Shown: positions 1 through 9,972 of the stretch, piece after piece
How positions within the stretch are numbered: the stretch's first letter is position 1
Layout of the letters: every line of letters begins with the position of its first letter
Program-made: the position numbers and the translations under genes
Notes under the pieces: generated by a model
The model's database searches: none
What the model was told of the DNA's origin: nothing
Seen by the model: only the letters and a program-made list of their open reading frames with translations
Assembly: GCF_026460985.1 (NCBI RefSeq)
Contig: NZ_JAPKNM010000006.1
Location: 37,979-101,978, forward strand
From: Sphingomonas sp.
GTDB lineage: Bacteria > Pseudomonadota > Alphaproteobacteria > Sphingomonadales > Sphingomonadaceae
Reading direction: 5' to 3'
DNA length: 64,000 nt

Positions 1-29
1 CGCTCGGCGATCACCGCCGTCGCCGCACG

Positions 30-371
30 TTGAAAAGGGAGAATTCGATGAACATCAAGCGTATCGCGCTGCTCGCCTCCGCGGCCGGCGCCCTTGCGCT
101 GGGCGCGTGCTCGGGCGGGAACGACGAGGCGACCGCGCCGACGGGCAATGTCGAGAACATGACGCCGATCGAAGTGACGAACGAGAGCCCGGTGGCGATC
201 GAGACCCCGGCCGCGGCCCCGACCGACAACCTCGCCGCCACGACCGATGTCGAGCCGACGCCCTCCACGCTCAGCCCGGACGAGCAGACGCAGGACGACG
301 CCGACGCGACCGGCATGACCGCCCGCGTCTCGCGCGACGAAGGCGGCAACGAGGCCCAGCCGGCGCAATGA
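30..371 (+). CDS. small predicted lipoprotein, unknown function
   Basis: ORF MKRENSMNIKRIALLASAAGALALGACSGGN... with lipobox-like LALGAC; low-complexity acidic/Thr-Ala-Pro-rich remainder. Confidence 0.6.
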   Translation: MKRENSMNIKRIALLASAAGALALGACSGGNDEATAPTGNVENMTPIEVTNESPVAIETPAAAPTDNLAATTDVEPTPSTLSPDEQTQDDADATGMTARVSRDEGGNEAQPAQ

Positions 372-394
372 TCCCTTCCCCGCTGGCGGCGGCG

Positions 395-1888
395 TCAGGC
401 GTCGCCGGCGGGGCAGTATTGCGCCAGGAACTCCTGGTGCGACGGCATCCGCGCGACCGCGGCCTGGATGTTCGACTTGAGCGCCGCCAGAGCGCCCCGG
501 AGTTCGCCCGGGTCCATCATCCGGGCCAGCCGATGATAGCTCGCCGGCGCGAGCCCCTGGCCGAGCAGCACCTGCACCCAGCTATCCACCCGGAACAGAT
601 CGTTGCCCTCCTGATAGGCGTGCGCGGCGTCGCGGAACAACGCCATGCGCTCGGCGAGGCTGTCCGGGATCTCCATCGTCCGGCAGCGATCCCAGAAGGG
701 TGAATCGTCGCGCCGGGTGAGATGGTAATGCAGCGTGATGAAGTCGCGAATGCCTTCGAGCTCGTGGCGGGACTGGGCGTTGAAGCGGTTGGCGACCGCC
801 TCGTCGCAGCCGCCGAAGGGGAAGAGCTGGACCAACCGCGTCACCGCCACCTTGACGAGATGGATGCTCGTCGACTCGAGCGGCTCGATGAAGCCGCTGG
901 CGAGACCCAGCGCGACGCAGTTCTTGTTCCACACTTTCCGCCGAGCGCCGGTCTGGTAGCGGATCAGCCGAGGTTCGATCAGAGCATCGCCCTCTATGTC
1001 GTTGAGAAGCTTCGTACGAGCATCCTCATCCGACATGAAGTCGCTGCAAAAGACGATGCCGTTGCCGACCCGATGCTGGAGCGGAATCCGCCAGCGCCAC
1101 CCGGCTTCGTGCGCGATCGCGCGGGTCAGCGGGATCGCGGGCCCCGTCGAGCGCGTCTGCACGGCGAAAGCGCTGTTGGTCGGAAGATATCGCGACCAAT
1201 CCTCATATCCGCTATGAAGAGTCTGCTCTATCAGCAGGGCACGAAACCCGGTGCAGTCGAGGAACAGATCCCCTTCCACGCGCACGCCCGATTCGAGCAC
1301 CAGCGCTTCGATGAACCCGGTTTCCGGATGCTGCTCGACCTGCGCGATCTTGCCCTCGACCCGGCGCACGCCCGCGGGCTCGGCCAGCCCGCGCAGGAAA
1401 CGGGCGTAGAGCGTCGCATCCAAGTGATAGGCGTAGTTGATGGCGAGGCCGTCGGCCTTGGCGAATTTGCCAGCCGCGGACGCCTGGAGCTCGAAGCAAT
1501 AATCGGCGAGGCTGCCGCCGAAGCCCTGCGCCTGCGCCTCCAGCCAGAAATGGTGGAAATCGGCCATCCAGGTCGAGCGCTTGCCGATCTCGCCGAAGCT
1601 GTGGATGTAGCGGTCGCCGATCTGGCCCCAATTCTCGAAGGCGATCCCCAGTTTGAAGGTCGCCTGGGTGGCGCGCATGAACGCCGGCTCGTTGATGCCG
1701 AGGAGCTCATGGAAGCTACGCGAGGTGGGGATGGTCGATTCCCCTACCCCCACCGTCCCGATCTCGTCGGACTCGACCAATGTGATGTCGATCAGCGGCC
1801 CGAGCTGCTTGACCAGGGCCGCCGCCGCGACCCAGCCGGCGGTGCCGCCGCCGGCAATGACGACGCGCTTCACGATCTGTTCGCTCAT
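395..1888 (-). CDS. flavin-dependent 'tryptophan halogenase' family protein (copy 1)
   Basis: [25 protein letters not shown] (GxGxxG-type FAD motif), TFKLGIAFENWG (conserved Lys region), [10 protein letters not shown] (WxWxIP motif). Start chosen at the internal Met of ORF 395..2800; ATGA overlap with the upstream gene. Confidence 0.9.
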   Translation of the reverse strand: MSEQIVKRVVIAGGGTAGWVAAAALVKQLGPLIDITLVESDEIGTVGVGESTIPTSRSFHELLGINEPAFMRATQATFKLGIAFENWGQIGDRYIHSFGEIGKRSTWMADFHHFWLEAQAQGFGGSLADYCFELQASAAGKFAKADGLAINYAYHLDATLYARFLRGLAEPAGVRRVEGKIAQVEQHPETGFIEALVLESGVRVEGDLFLDCTGFRALLIEQTLHSGYEDWSRYLPTNSAFAVQTRSTGPAIPLTRAIAHEAGWRWRIPLQHRVGNGIVFCSDFMSDEDARTKLLNDIEGDALIEPRLIRYQTGARRKVWNKNCVALGLASGFIEPLESTSIHLVKVAVTRLVQLFPFGGCDEAVANRFNAQSRHELEGIRDFITLHYHLTRRDDSPFWDRCRTMEIPDSLAERMALFRDAAHAYQEGNDLFRVDSWVQVLLGQGLAPASYHRLARMMDPGELRGALAALKSNIQAAVARMPSHQEFLAQYCPAGDA

Positions 1889-2913
1889 CGATTCAACCTG
1901 TTGAGCAGCTGCGCCCGCAAGCGGCGCGCCTTCATTTCGTCGAGCGGGCCGAGCGCGCCGCTGGCATGTTCGGGGAGATGCGCGCCGGCACGATCCGCGG
2001 GCCCGAAGACATAATAATCGAACAGCGCCCGCCACCCGCGCTTCTCCGCCTCGGGCCGGTCGCGCAGGCTGAGCAGGGCATGGAGAAGCGTGTTCTGCGG
2101 CGTGTCCATGAAGGCCGGCGAGGTGTTCCACCAATAGTTGATCATGGCGTTGAACGGGTCGAGCGCATCGACCTGGTGCCACCAGAGAGCCGGATAGAAG
2201 AGCACGTCGCCGGGCTCGAGCTCGGCGACCTGCGCGGCGTCGAGCGCCTCGCGGAAGCGCGGGAAGCGATCGAAATCGGGCGCGCGGAAATCGACCATCG
2301 TCACCACCTGCCCGCCCGGCGTGGGCTCGAGCGGGCCGGGATAGAGATTGGCGACCTGTTCGGGCGGGAAGAGCGTGAACCGCCGCCGCCCGACCATGCA
2401 GCAGGCCAGGTTGTTCGACATGTCGTAATGCGCCGCGGCGGTGGTGCGATTGCCAATCCAGATGCTCGCCAGCGGCGGATTTGCCGCGAACATCGGATCG
2501 TTCAGCACCAGATCGTTCCCGGCGCGCAGGCCGGGCAGATAGGCGTCGAGATCGGTCGAGCCGACATAGAAGGACGGCGGCGCCGCGTCGTCCAGATGCG
2601 CGCGGATCCGATCGAGGAACGCGGCCAGGAGCACGCGCTCGCTGGCGAAGTTTAGGCCGGTCAGATCGTCGGCATAAGCGAAGCGGCCGCCGATCCCGGG
2701 CGCGCCGGTGAAGCCCGTGATGCGCGCGCCCCCGTCGAAGCCCGCCAGATAGGCGATCGCCGCCTCGGCGCCTTCGAGCCCGCGCTGCACGAGCGGCCAA
2801 TGGCGGGCCACGCCCTTGAGGATCGCCGGCTCCTGCGCCTCGAGCAGCGCGGCATAGGGAATCGCGTCGGGGGCGATCCCGCCGATCTCCTTCGTCGCGC
2901 GCAGGGCGGTCAC
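1885..2913 (-). CDS. cupin-like / JmjC-like domain protein (putative Fe(II)/2OG-type fold)
   Basis: HYDMSNNLACCMVGRRRFTLFPPEQ...GDVLFYPALWWHQVDAL resembles cupin_8/JmjC family; GTG start overlapping the SapC stop. Confidence 0.8.
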   Translation of the reverse strand: MTALRATKEIGGIAPDAIPYAALLEAQEPAILKGVARHWPLVQRGLEGAEAAIAYLAGFDGGARITGFTGAPGIGGRFAYADDLTGLNFASERVLLAAFLDRIRAHLDDAAPPSFYVGSTDLDAYLPGLRAGNDLVLNDPMFAANPPLASIWIGNRTTAAAHYDMSNNLACCMVGRRRFTLFPPEQVANLYPGPLEPTPGGQVVTMVDFRAPDFDRFPRFREALDAAQVAELEPGDVLFYPALWWHQVDALDPFNAMINYWWNTSPAFMDTPQNTLLHALLSLRDRPEAEKRGWRALFDYYVFGPADRAGAHLPEHASGALGPLDEMKARRLRAQLLNRLNR

Positions 2914-3626
2914 CCGGCGGCGGCCAGCGCGAGCTTTCGCTCGATCAGCCGGTTCACATTGGCGGTCGAAGCCACGACGAGGAACGCGGCGTAGAGGAAG
3001 CCCGACCGGTGCAGCCGCTCGAGCGCCGCGCCGTCCAGCGCGCCCAGCCGCTCGGCGGAGATGGTGCTGTAATCGGGCAGGTCATATTGCTCGGTGTCGC
3101 TGAGCTGGACCTGCACCGCCACGGGCTCGATCAGCCCGGCATCCTCGAACGCCTCGAACATCGGCCGGATCAGGTCGAGCCCGGTATAGATCGTCCGCAG
3201 CACCCCCGCGACATGCTCGAGATAGGGCGCGTTGCCGCCATGCGGCAGGAACAGGGGCTGGCCTTCGCCCGCGCCGCGGCGGACGCGGGCGTGCTCGGGA
3301 TCGACATGGATCATCGGCTCGCCGCCCTCCTCGCCCATGCCGATCACGAACGGGCCGCGCTGCTGCGCCGCGGGCACGTAGCGCGCCTGCCAGCCCATAT
3401 CGTCGAGAAAGAGATTCTCGTCGCGATCGAGCCCCAGCAGCGCCACCGCCTGGAGATCGCCGCTCGCGTCGAACGTGAAGAAGATCGGATATTCGCGCTG
3501 GATCTCCTCGAACTCGGTCGGGAAGATCAGCACCTGGTTGACCGCGTCGCCAAATTCGGCGGCGTGGCGCGTGATCACCCGCAGATCGTGGTGATCGACA
3601 TTGTTGAGCTGTACCGTCCTGGTCAT
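2910..3626 (-). CDS. SapC family protein
   Basis: MTRTVQLNNVDHHDLRVITRHAAEFGDAVNQVLIFPTEFEEIQREYPIFFTFD...; typical SapC N-terminus; start set at internal Met of ORF 2910..3830. Confidence 0.8.
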   Translation of the reverse strand: MTRTVQLNNVDHHDLRVITRHAAEFGDAVNQVLIFPTEFEEIQREYPIFFTFDASGDLQAVALLGLDRDENLFLDDMGWQARYVPAAQQRGPFVIGMGEEGGEPMIHVDPEHARVRRGAGEGQPLFLPHGGNAPYLEHVAGVLRTIYTGLDLIRPMFEAFEDAGLIEPVAVQVQLSDTEQYDLPDYSTISAERLGALDGAALERLHRSGFLYAAFLVVASTANVNRLIERKLALAAAG

Positions 3627-3694
3627 CTGGAAAGCTCCGGGCCACGCGGGCCGGATATGAAACAAAGCGCCCGAGCACTCAACCGCCGGGCAGG

Positions 3695-3720
3695 AAAAGG
3701 GCCGCTGCGAACAGCGGCCC
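3695..3720 (-). terminator. rho-independent terminator-like hairpin between TBDR and sapC
   Basis: On the minus strand: GGGCCGCTG-TTCG-CAGCGGCCC-TTTTCC; 9-bp perfect stem, 4-nt loop, T tract. Confidence 0.7.
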
Positions 3721-3750
3721 TTCCCCCTCCTATCCCAATCGGCCGGACCG

Positions 3751-6700
3751 TCAGAAGCGGAAGCGCGCACCCAGCAGGTAACGCGGCTTGAGCTCCTGCG
3801 CGAAGTACAGGTTGGTCTCGGTGCGGCCATAGGTCCGTACCGGCTCGCCGGTCAGGTTGATGCCTTCGAACGACAGCGCGATATTGTCGGTGACGTCCCA
3901 GCTGACATTGACGTCGAGCGTGCCGAACGGCGCGACGAACACCGGGTTGCGGTTCGAGCCGTCACGGTTGGTCGCCGACAGATATTTGTCGCGCCAGTTA
4001 TAGGCGACGCGCGCGGAGATCCCGCCCTTGTCGTAGATCGCCGTGATGTTGAAGCTGTCGCTCAACCCGAGCAGCGCGAACTGATCGATGCTGGGATCGG
4101 CGCCCGGATCGATCTGCACGTCGCCGCGCACGATCGTGTACGAGCCCGCGATGCCGAAGCCGGTATTCCCCAGGAAGTAGGAGCCGGCGAGCTCGAACCC
4201 GTGGATCTTGGCCTCGCGATTGTTGATCGGCGAGGTCACCACGAAGTTGAACAGCGGATCATTGGCATCGGCGGTGATGTCGACCGCGGCGAGCACCGAG
4301 TCGACGAAGCCCTGGTTGAGGTCTCCGCTCGGCCCCTGGTTCGCCTGGAACTGGGTGGTCGCGGCGCCGACATTGCCGTTGTTCTGGATGATCAGCGCAG
4401 TCATCGTGAACAGGTTCACGTCGCTCAGATTGGCGTTGATGCCCGTGAGCGCCGTGCGCGCGGTTCCCGAGCGGCTGCCCGCCGCCCCCGAGCTCGGGTC
4501 ACGCAACCCGAACAGGTTCTGGCGGCTCTGGCCGCTGCCGACGAAGTTGCGGACGCGCTTCTCGAAATAGCCCGCCGACACGTAGCTCGACGGCGCGAAA
4601 TACCATTCGAGCGAGACGTCGAAATTGTCCGAGATGAGCGGCAGCAGCCCGGGGTTGCCGGTCGAGCCGGTCGCCTCGCCGCCGAGCGCGGTCGGGCGGC
4701 CCGGAGCGCCTGCGGTGGTCGACGCGAACAGATTGCCATATTCGGGCCGGGCGAGCGTGCGGCTGAACGAGCCGCGCGCCTTGAAATTCTCGAACGGCTC
4801 GATCGAGAAGTCGAACGCGGGCAGCAGATTGTCGTAGCTGCCCGAGCCCGTCACCGGCTGCACGGTAGCCGAGAAGCTGCGCGTGAAGTCGTTGTCCGAG
4901 ACCCACACGATCCCCGTCGGCAGCGCCTGCAACGCGAGCGACGTGACGTCGGTCTTCTCGTAGCGCACGCCGGCGACCATGTTGGTCTTCATGCCGGCGA
5001 TCTCGCCGTTCCACGTCACCTGGCCGAAGATCGCCCAGGTCTTCTCGCGGACATTGTCATAGTCGTTGCCGGTGACGCTGACCGGCCGCACCGGCGTCTG
5101 CACGCCCGCCACCAACGGGTTCTGGTCCGCCGCGAAGGCCGGCGAGAGCGCGTTGTAGAGATCGACGGCGTTGCCGCGGAAGGCGATCAGCGACGCGCCG
5201 GTCGAACCCGGATCGAAGTGATCGAACTTGCAGGTGAGGCAGAACTGCTCGACCAGGCCCGGCGCCAGCAGGGCGATGTCGCCCGGATAGGTGATGCCCC
5301 AGTCGCCGAGCGTCTGCTGGGTCTGGGTGCGCGTGCTGGTCATCGACGAATCGATATAGTTGCCGCCGAAGTCGAAGCGGCTGCCGCCGCCGGCATCCCA
5401 GCCGAATTCGAGGCGGGCTTCCTTGATGCGCTGGCGCTGCGCCGACGCGTTGGTGCGCGCGACCTGGCTGCCCAGATCGCCGACATCGAGCACGCCGTTG
5501 TTGTTGCCGCGGAGCGCATCGTTGATCGTGATCGACTGGACCGGGAAGCCGCTGCTGAAGTCGACCGAATGCGCCGCGATGACCGGCGCGCCGAGGCTGA
5601 CCAGAGTCGCGCTGGTGCCGTTGGGCGCATCGGGATCGCTTCGCGCGGTCGAGATGTGGCCGTCGAGCTTGACCGAGAAGGTGTCGGTGAGATCCCAGAT
5701 CGCGTTGAGGCCGTAGGATTCGAGCTTGTCCTTGGTCGCGCGATATTGCTGTTCGAAGCCGGTGTCCTTCACCCCGGCGATGTTCTCCTGGAGGAACTCG
5801 GTCGTCGAGACGACGTCATTGCCGTCGAAGCGGACCTGGTTGAACGGACGGTTGAACCAGTTGGTCTGGTCGGTGCGCGCCTCGTTGCTCTTGTTCTGCA
5901 CCCACAAGGCGTCGCCGGTGATGGTCAGCCCGTCGAACGGGCGGAATTGCAGCACGCCCGAGAAGTTGATGCGCTCGCGCTCCGATTCGGAGAAGTGGTA
6001 GCGGCTGTCGTTGGGCACGGCGATCAGGTCGTTCGCGCCGGGCGCGTTGGTGACCTGGGTGGTCCCGTCGGTGCGGACATAGGTGCCGGGCGCGAGGAAG
6101 GTGCTGCCCCGCATGATGTTCCATGCGTTCGAGGTCGCGCTGGCGGCGGCGCTGTCGCGCTTCTGGTAGGAGCCGAACAGCGAGACGCCGACCGTGTCGA
6201 TCTCGTTCGACCAGCTGACCAGGCCCGAGACTTCGGGCGTCACCTTGTCGCCGCGATCGACGCTGGTGTCGATCGACGCCTTGGCGCCGACGCTGCCGCG
6301 GAAGCCGCTCTCGCTGCCGTCGAGCGGCTTGCGGGTGACGACGTTGATCGAGGCGCCGATGCCGCCCGAGGGAATCGCCGCGCGGCCGGTCTTGTAGACC
6401 TCGAGCCGGCTCACGCCTTCGGAGGCGAGGTTGGAGAAGTCGAACGAGCGGCTGGTCGCGCGGCCGAAGTCGACGCTCTGGTCGCCGCCCACCGCGACGA
6501 CGTTCGCCGCGGGAAGCGTGCGGCCGTTGAGGGTGACGAGGTTGAACGCGCCGCCGAAGCCGCGCGCGGTGACTTCCGATCCTTCGCCGTTGACGCGGTT
6601 GATCGAGACGCCGGGGATGCGCTGGAGCGATTCGGCCAGGTTGGTGTCGGGGAACTTGCCGATGTCCTCGGCCGAGATCGCATCGACGACGCCGCTCGAG

Positions 6701-6900
6701 TTGCGCTTGATGTCGATCGCGCGATCGAGCGAGGCGCGGATGCCGGTGACGACGATATCCTCGCCGGGGTCCTCCGCCTGGGTTTGCTCCGCCTGCGCGA
6801 CTTCCTGTGCCAGCGCCAGGCCGGGCATCATCAGGCACGCCGTGATAGCGAGAGCGGAAGCCGAGCGCGCGAGCGCCGGCGTTAGCCGAATCCTAGTCAT
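3751..6900 (-). CDS. TonB-dependent receptor (copy 1)
   Basis: Signal peptide, EDIVVTGIRASLDRAIDIKRNSSGVVDAISAEDIGKFPDTNLAESLQRIPGVSINR (TonB box and plug); C-terminal Phe in ...LLGARFRF. Confidence 0.93.
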   Translation of the reverse strand: MTRIRLTPALARSASALAITACLMMPGLALAQEVAQAEQTQAEDPGEDIVVTGIRASLDRAIDIKRNSSGVVDAISAEDIGKFPDTNLAESLQRIPGVSINRVNGEGSEVTARGFGGAFNLVTLNGRTLPAANVVAVGGDQSVDFGRATSRSFDFSNLASEGVSRLEVYKTGRAAIPSGGIGASINVVTRKPLDGSESGFRGSVGAKASIDTSVDRGDKVTPEVSGLVSWSNEIDTVGVSLFGSYQKRDSAAASATSNAWNIMRGSTFLAPGTYVRTDGTTQVTNAPGANDLIAVPNDSRYHFSESERERINFSGVLQFRPFDGLTITGDALWVQNKSNEARTDQTNWFNRPFNQVRFDGNDVVSTTEFLQENIAGVKDTGFEQQYRATKDKLESYGLNAIWDLTDTFSVKLDGHISTARSDPDAPNGTSATLVSLGAPVIAAHSVDFSSGFPVQSITINDALRGNNNGVLDVGDLGSQVARTNASAQRQRIKEARLEFGWDAGGGSRFDFGGNYIDSSMTSTRTQTQQTLGDWGITYPGDIALLAPGLVEQFCLTCKFDHFDPGSTGASLIAFRGNAVDLYNALSPAFAADQNPLVAGVQTPVRPVSVTGNDYDNVREKTWAIFGQVTWNGEIAGMKTNMVAGVRYEKTDVTSLALQALPTGIVWVSDNDFTRSFSATVQPVTGSGSYDNLLPAFDFSIEPFENFKARGSFSRTLARPEYGNLFASTTAGAPGRPTALGGEATGSTGNPGLLPLISDNFDVSLEWYFAPSSYVSAGYFEKRVRNFVGSGQSRQNLFGLRDPSSGAAGSRSGTARTALTGINANLSDVNLFTMTALIIQNNGNVGAATTQFQANQGPSGDLNQGFVDSVLAAVDITADANDPLFNFVVTSPINNREAKIHGFELAGSYFLGNTGFGIAGSYTIVRGDVQIDPGADPSIDQFALLGLSDSFNITAIYDKGGISARVAYNWRDKYLSATNRDGSNRNPVFVAPFGTLDVNVSWDVTDNIALSFEGINLTGEPVRTYGRTETNLYFAQELKPRYLLGARFRF

Positions 6901-6973
6901 CTATCCCCTCCTCGTCAGCGCGCTCACACGCACCGCATGGTTTTTTATATGGGTCGGCGTGGTTGCCGCCCGA

Positions 6974-6988
6974 TGTTAACGCTACCAA
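6974..6988 (-). promoter_or_regulatory. LacI-family-like operator candidate upstream of TBDR 1
   Basis: Minus strand TTGGTAGCGTTAACA, semi-palindromic around CG; matches 28046..28060 at 11 of 13 core bases. Confidence 0.4.
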
Positions 6989-7050
6989 CTTGTCTCACGT
7001 TGTCAACCGGTGCGCAGCCAACTTGGACATTTCAATTCTATTGGCGATAT

Positions 7051-7067
7051 CTACTGATTCTCAGTAG
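7051..7067. promoter_or_regulatory. perfect inverted repeat in divergent TBDR/lldD intergenic region
   Basis: CTACTGA-TTC-TCAGTAG. Confidence 0.35.
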
Positions 7068-7266
7068 CTTGATTACATTGCTGCATTGCAACAAGAACGA
7101 AACTCGTCAGCTGCGATAAAAATGGCACAGTGTTCGCGTAACATCCGGAGTCGCGCGGTCCGGGTTGCGTTCGCACCCGAACCTGTCGAGGGCGGCCATG
7201 GCCGAGGGGTTGCGGCGGGAGGCGCGAGCGCCGAAGCTTGCTCGACTATCGGTTCCATTTTATGGC

Positions 7267-8439
7267 ATGGCATATCACGCGATGAGACGAGCAGCTTCCA
7301 CCCTTGACTATCGCGAGCTCGCTCGCCGGCGGCTGCCGCATTTCCTGTTCGAATATATCGACGGCGGCTCGTACGCCGAAGTGACGCTTCGCCGGAATGT
7401 CGAGGATCTCGCGGCGATCGCGCTGCGCCAGCGCATCCTGCGCGACGTCTCGGCGCTCGACCTCTCGACCCGGCTGTTCGGGCAGGAGCTGAAGATGCCG
7501 GTGGCGCTGGCGCCGATCGGGCTGGCGGGGATGAACGCGCGGCGCGGCGAGGTGCAGGCGGCGCGCGCGGCGGAGAAGGCGGGCGTGCCCTTCTGCCTTT
7601 CCACCGTCTCCGCCTGTCCGCTCGGAGAAGTCGCACGCGGCACGAGCGTGCCCTTCTGGTTCCAGCTCTACATGATCCGCGATCGCGGCTTCATGCGCGA
7701 ACTGCTCGACCAGGCGACCGCGGCGGGGTGCAATGCGCTGGTGTTCACCGTCGACATGCCGGTGCCGGGTTCTCGCTACCGCGACTATCGCTCGGGCCTC
7801 GCCGGCGCGAGCGGCATGGCCGGCGGGCTGCGCCGCACATGGCAGGCGATGAAGCGTCCGGGCTGGGCATGGGACGTGGGCGTGCACGGCCGCCCGCACC
7901 AATTGGGCAATGTCGCGCCGGTGCTCGGCAAGAATACCGGGCTCGAGGACTTCTTCGCCTGGATGCGCAACAATTTCGATCCGAGCGTGAGCTGGCGCGA
8001 CCTCGACTTCATCCGCGAGCGCTGGCGCGGACCGCTGATCATCAAGGGCATCCTCGACGCCGAGGACGCGCGCTCCGCCGCCGAGCTGGGCGCGGACGGG
8101 ATCGTCGTCTCCAACCATGGCGGGCGCCAGCTCGACGGCGTGCCCTCGACCGCGCACGCCCTCCCCGCGATCGCCGACGCGGTGGGGGACCGGCTGACCG
8201 TACTCGCCGATGGCGGGGTACGATCGGGGCTCGACGTGGTGCGGATGCTTGCGCTCGGCGCCAAGGGCGTGCTGCTCGGCCGCGCCTGGGCCTATGCGCT
8301 CGCGGCGCAGGGCGAAGCCGGGGTCAGCCACATGCTCAAGCTGGTCGAGGCCGAGATGCGCGTCGCGATGGCGCTGACCGGGTGCACCAGCGTCGACCAG
8401 ATCAGCCGCGACGCGCTGGTGGAGACGGCGCGCGGCTGA
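7267..8439 (+). CDS. lldD: FMN-dependent alpha-hydroxy-acid dehydrogenase, L-lactate dehydrogenase type
   Basis: [42 protein letters not shown]...[17 protein letters not shown]; start among several Met (7267 or 7282). Confidence 0.85.
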   Translation: MAYHAMRRAASTLDYRELARRRLPHFLFEYIDGGSYAEVTLRRNVEDLAAIALRQRILRDVSALDLSTRLFGQELKMPVALAPIGLAGMNARRGEVQAARAAEKAGVPFCLSTVSACPLGEVARGTSVPFWFQLYMIRDRGFMRELLDQATAAGCNALVFTVDMPVPGSRYRDYRSGLAGASGMAGGLRRTWQAMKRPGWAWDVGVHGRPHQLGNVAPVLGKNTGLEDFFAWMRNNFDPSVSWRDLDFIRERWRGPLIIKGILDAEDARSAAELGADGIVVSNHGGRQLDGVPSTAHALPAIADAVGDRLTVLADGGVRSGLDVVRMLALGAKGVLLGRAWAYALAAQGEAGVSHMLKLVEAEMRVAMALTGCTSVDQISRDALVETARG

Positions 8440-8490
8440 CGTTCGAAGAGAAAAGCTCGGGCACAAAGCCCGGCCAGGAGAGGATGGAGC

Positions 8491-9945
8491 ATGGATCGTA
8501 CGGAAGGGACCGCCGTCCGGCGGCGTGACGTTCTCGGCGGGCTGGCGGCGGGTACCGCGCTCGCGGCTGCGCTCGACGCCAATGCAACGGTCGACACGCG
8601 CAAGCGCTACGTCTCAGTCGGCGTCGGCAGCCGCAACCGCATGTTCCAGGACGCGCTCTGGGGGCCGCACAAGGCGCATGGCGCGCTGATCGCCGCCTGC
8701 GACACCAATCCCGGCCGGCTCGATCATGTCGCCCAGCGCGCGATCCAGGCGGGCGTCAAGCCGCCCAAGCCCTTCCTCGCCGCGGATTTCGACAAGATGC
8801 TGCGCGAGCTGAAGCCCGACGCCGTGATCGTCACCACCCCCGACGCCTTTCACGACGACTATGTCGTCCGCGCGCTCGACGCCGGCTGCGACGTCATCAC
8901 CGAGAAGCCGATGACGACCACCGCCGCCAAAGCGCAGCGCATCCTGGATGCTTGTCGGCGCAGCGGGCGGCATATCCGCGTCACCTTCAACTATCGCTAC
9001 TCGCCCTTCCGCAGCCAGGTGAAGGAGCTACTGATGGCGGGCGAGATCGGCGACGTGCTGTCTGTCGACTTCCAATGGCTGCTCAACACCGTCCACGGCG
9101 CCGACTATTTCCGCCGCTGGCACTCGAACAAGGCCATTTCGGGCGGGCTGATGGTGCACAAGGCGACGCACCATTTCGACCTGGTCAACTGGTGGCTCTC
9201 GGACCTGCCGGTGAGCGTCGCCGCGACCGGCAAGCGCGAATTCTACACCCCCGAGATGGCGCGCCGCTTCGGCCTCGATGGCCCGCACCAGCGCTGCCGG
9301 ACCTGCCCGGAGAAGGCCAAGTGCAGCTTCTTCTTCGACCTCGCCGCCGATCCGGGGCTCAAGGCGCTCTACCTCGATAACGAGAAATATGACGGCTATT
9401 TCCGCGACCAGTGCGTCTGGCGGCCGACGATCGACATCGAGGACACGATGAACGTCGTGGTCGGCTATGCCGGCGGCACGACGCTCAGCTACAGCCTCAA
9501 CGCGTTCAACGCGTGGGAAGGCTATCACATCGCCTTCAACGGGACGAAGGGACGGCTCGAGCACAGCGTGATCGAGCAGGCCGGCGTCGCGGGCGCGAGC
9601 GGCCATAGCGACGAGGACCGGATCAAGACGCGGATCGTGCCGATGCGCGGCAATCCGCGCGACGTGGTCCCCGCGACCGGCACGGGCGGGCATGGCGGCG
9701 GCGACGCGGTGATGCTCGCCGACATCTTCGATCCGAATGCGCCGAAGGACCCGCTGCTGCGCGCGGCGGACGAACGCGGCGGCGCGGCGTCGATCCTGGT
9801 CGGGGTGGCGGCCAATCGCTGCTTCGAGACGGGCAAGCCGGTGAAGATCGCCGAGCTGGTGACCGGGCTCGACTGGCCCGACTATCCGAAGATGCCGGGG
9901 CACAAGGACCCGGTGACGCAGCCGCCGCGGATGGTGCGCGGCTAG
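8491..9945 (+). CDS. Gfo/Idh/MocA family oxidoreductase, Tat-like signal
   Basis: RRRDVLGGLAAGTALAAALDANA N-terminus; VIVTTPDAFHDDYVVRALDAGCDVITEKPMTTTAAKAQRIL family signature. Confidence 0.85.
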   Translation: MDRTEGTAVRRRDVLGGLAAGTALAAALDANATVDTRKRYVSVGVGSRNRMFQDALWGPHKAHGALIAACDTNPGRLDHVAQRAIQAGVKPPKPFLAADFDKMLRELKPDAVIVTTPDAFHDDYVVRALDAGCDVITEKPMTTTAAKAQRILDACRRSGRHIRVTFNYRYSPFRSQVKELLMAGEIGDVLSVDFQWLLNTVHGADYFRRWHSNKAISGGLMVHKATHHFDLVNWWLSDLPVSVAATGKREFYTPEMARRFGLDGPHQRCRTCPEKAKCSFFFDLAADPGLKALYLDNEKYDGYFRDQCVWRPTIDIEDTMNVVVGYAGGTTLSYSLNAFNAWEGYHIAFNGTKGRLEHSVIEQAGVAGASGHSDEDRIKTRIVPMRGNPRDVVPATGTGGHGGGDAVMLADIFDPNAPKDPLLRAADERGGAASILVGVAANRCFETGKPVKIAELVTGLDWPDYPKMPGHKDPVTQPPRMVRG

Positions 9946-9972
9946 GGTTGGTGGACGCGCCCGCTCCTATTC

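Noticed and set aside
395-2800. Apparent 801-aa fusion of an Arg-rich N-terminus with the halogenase
   Set aside because: The N-terminal 300 residues are out-of-frame translation of the cupin gene; real start at MSEQIVKRVVIAGGG (1888).
4201-6885. 894-aa plus-strand ORF antisense to TBDR 1
   Set aside because: Shadow ORF; sense strand encodes a full TBDR with signal peptide and plug.
7183-7215. ACCTGTCGAGGGCGGCCATGGCC near lldD as a copy of repeat family D
   Set aside because: Only a short partial resemblance (cctgtcga); no second arm found nearby.
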